A stretch of DNA of 7,009 nucleotides from Deltaproteobacteria bacterium UBA5754 (GTDB taxonomy: Bacteria; Desulfobacterota; Dissulfuribacteria; Dissulfuribacterales; UBA5754): positions 1-7,009 of the forward strand of contig DIFG01000020.1 of NCBI GenBank assembly GCA_002419025.1, in the 5' to 3' direction. The notes under the pieces are model-generated. The model searched no databases, was not told where the DNA came from, and worked only from the letters and a program-made list of their open reading frames with translations. This document shows, piece after piece, positions 6,987 to 7,009 of this stretch. Position numbers and translations under genes: made by a program. Each line of letters opens with the position of its first letter. Positions within the stretch are counted from its first letter, which is position 1.

Positions 6987-7009
6987 ATGGTCTCGTAAAA
7001 ACTCGAAAA
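6987..7009. repeat. Second, truncated copy of the leader repeat
   Basis: Starting six bases after the second GAPDH stop, these 23 bases match 53-75 at 20 positions; the three differences are all C/T changes. The copy is in the same orientation as the first and is cut by the window end, so its full length is unknown. No terminator hairpin is visible between the stop codon and this repeat. Confidence 0.6.

Overview
This 7 kb window holds three genes, all on the + strand: a canonical type I glyceraldehyde-3-phosphate dehydrogenase (GAPDH), a 1430-residue dikinase-like protein, and a second, divergent GAPDH-family protein. Coding DNA is fairly GC-rich with many C/G-ending codons. The short intergenic sequences carry palindromic dispersed-type repeats. 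The gene styles and the repeats resemble what I remember from Desulfobacterota (former Deltaproteobacteria), but this is an impression from memory, not a search result.

Layout: 1-193 is non-coding leader, mostly an imperfect inverted-repeat unit, ending in a good Shine-Dalgarno. 194-1201 encodes the standard GAPDH. 1198-5490 encodes the dikinase-like protein, whose GTG start overlaps the GAPDH stop in a GTGA junction, so the two are probably co-transcribed and translationally coupled. 5491-5720 is a 230-base spacer, more than half of it a 141-base palindromic element with near-perfect 17-base terminal inverted repeats. 5721-6980 encodes the divergent GAPDH, preceded by a near-consensus Shine-Dalgarno. 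The last 23 bases (6987-7009) repeat the start of the leader repeat (53-75) at 20 of 23 positions, so the three-gene block is bracketed by direct copies of one repeat.

The most interesting gene is the middle one. Its C-terminal third has the ATP-grasp nucleotide-binding domain and the swivelling phosphohistidine domain of pyruvate phosphate dikinase (PPDK), with the catalytic histidine in place. It ends where the PEP/pyruvate-binding TIM barrel should begin, and it carries about 920 N-terminal residues of a mostly helical region I cannot assign. It therefore looks able to make a phosphohistidine from ATP, but not obviously able to act on pyruvate. The acceptor may be bound by the N-terminal region or be a separate molecule. 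Its placement between two GAPDH genes suggests a link to triose-phosphate or lower glycolytic/gluconeogenic metabolism. That link, and any functional partnership among the three proteins, is inference.
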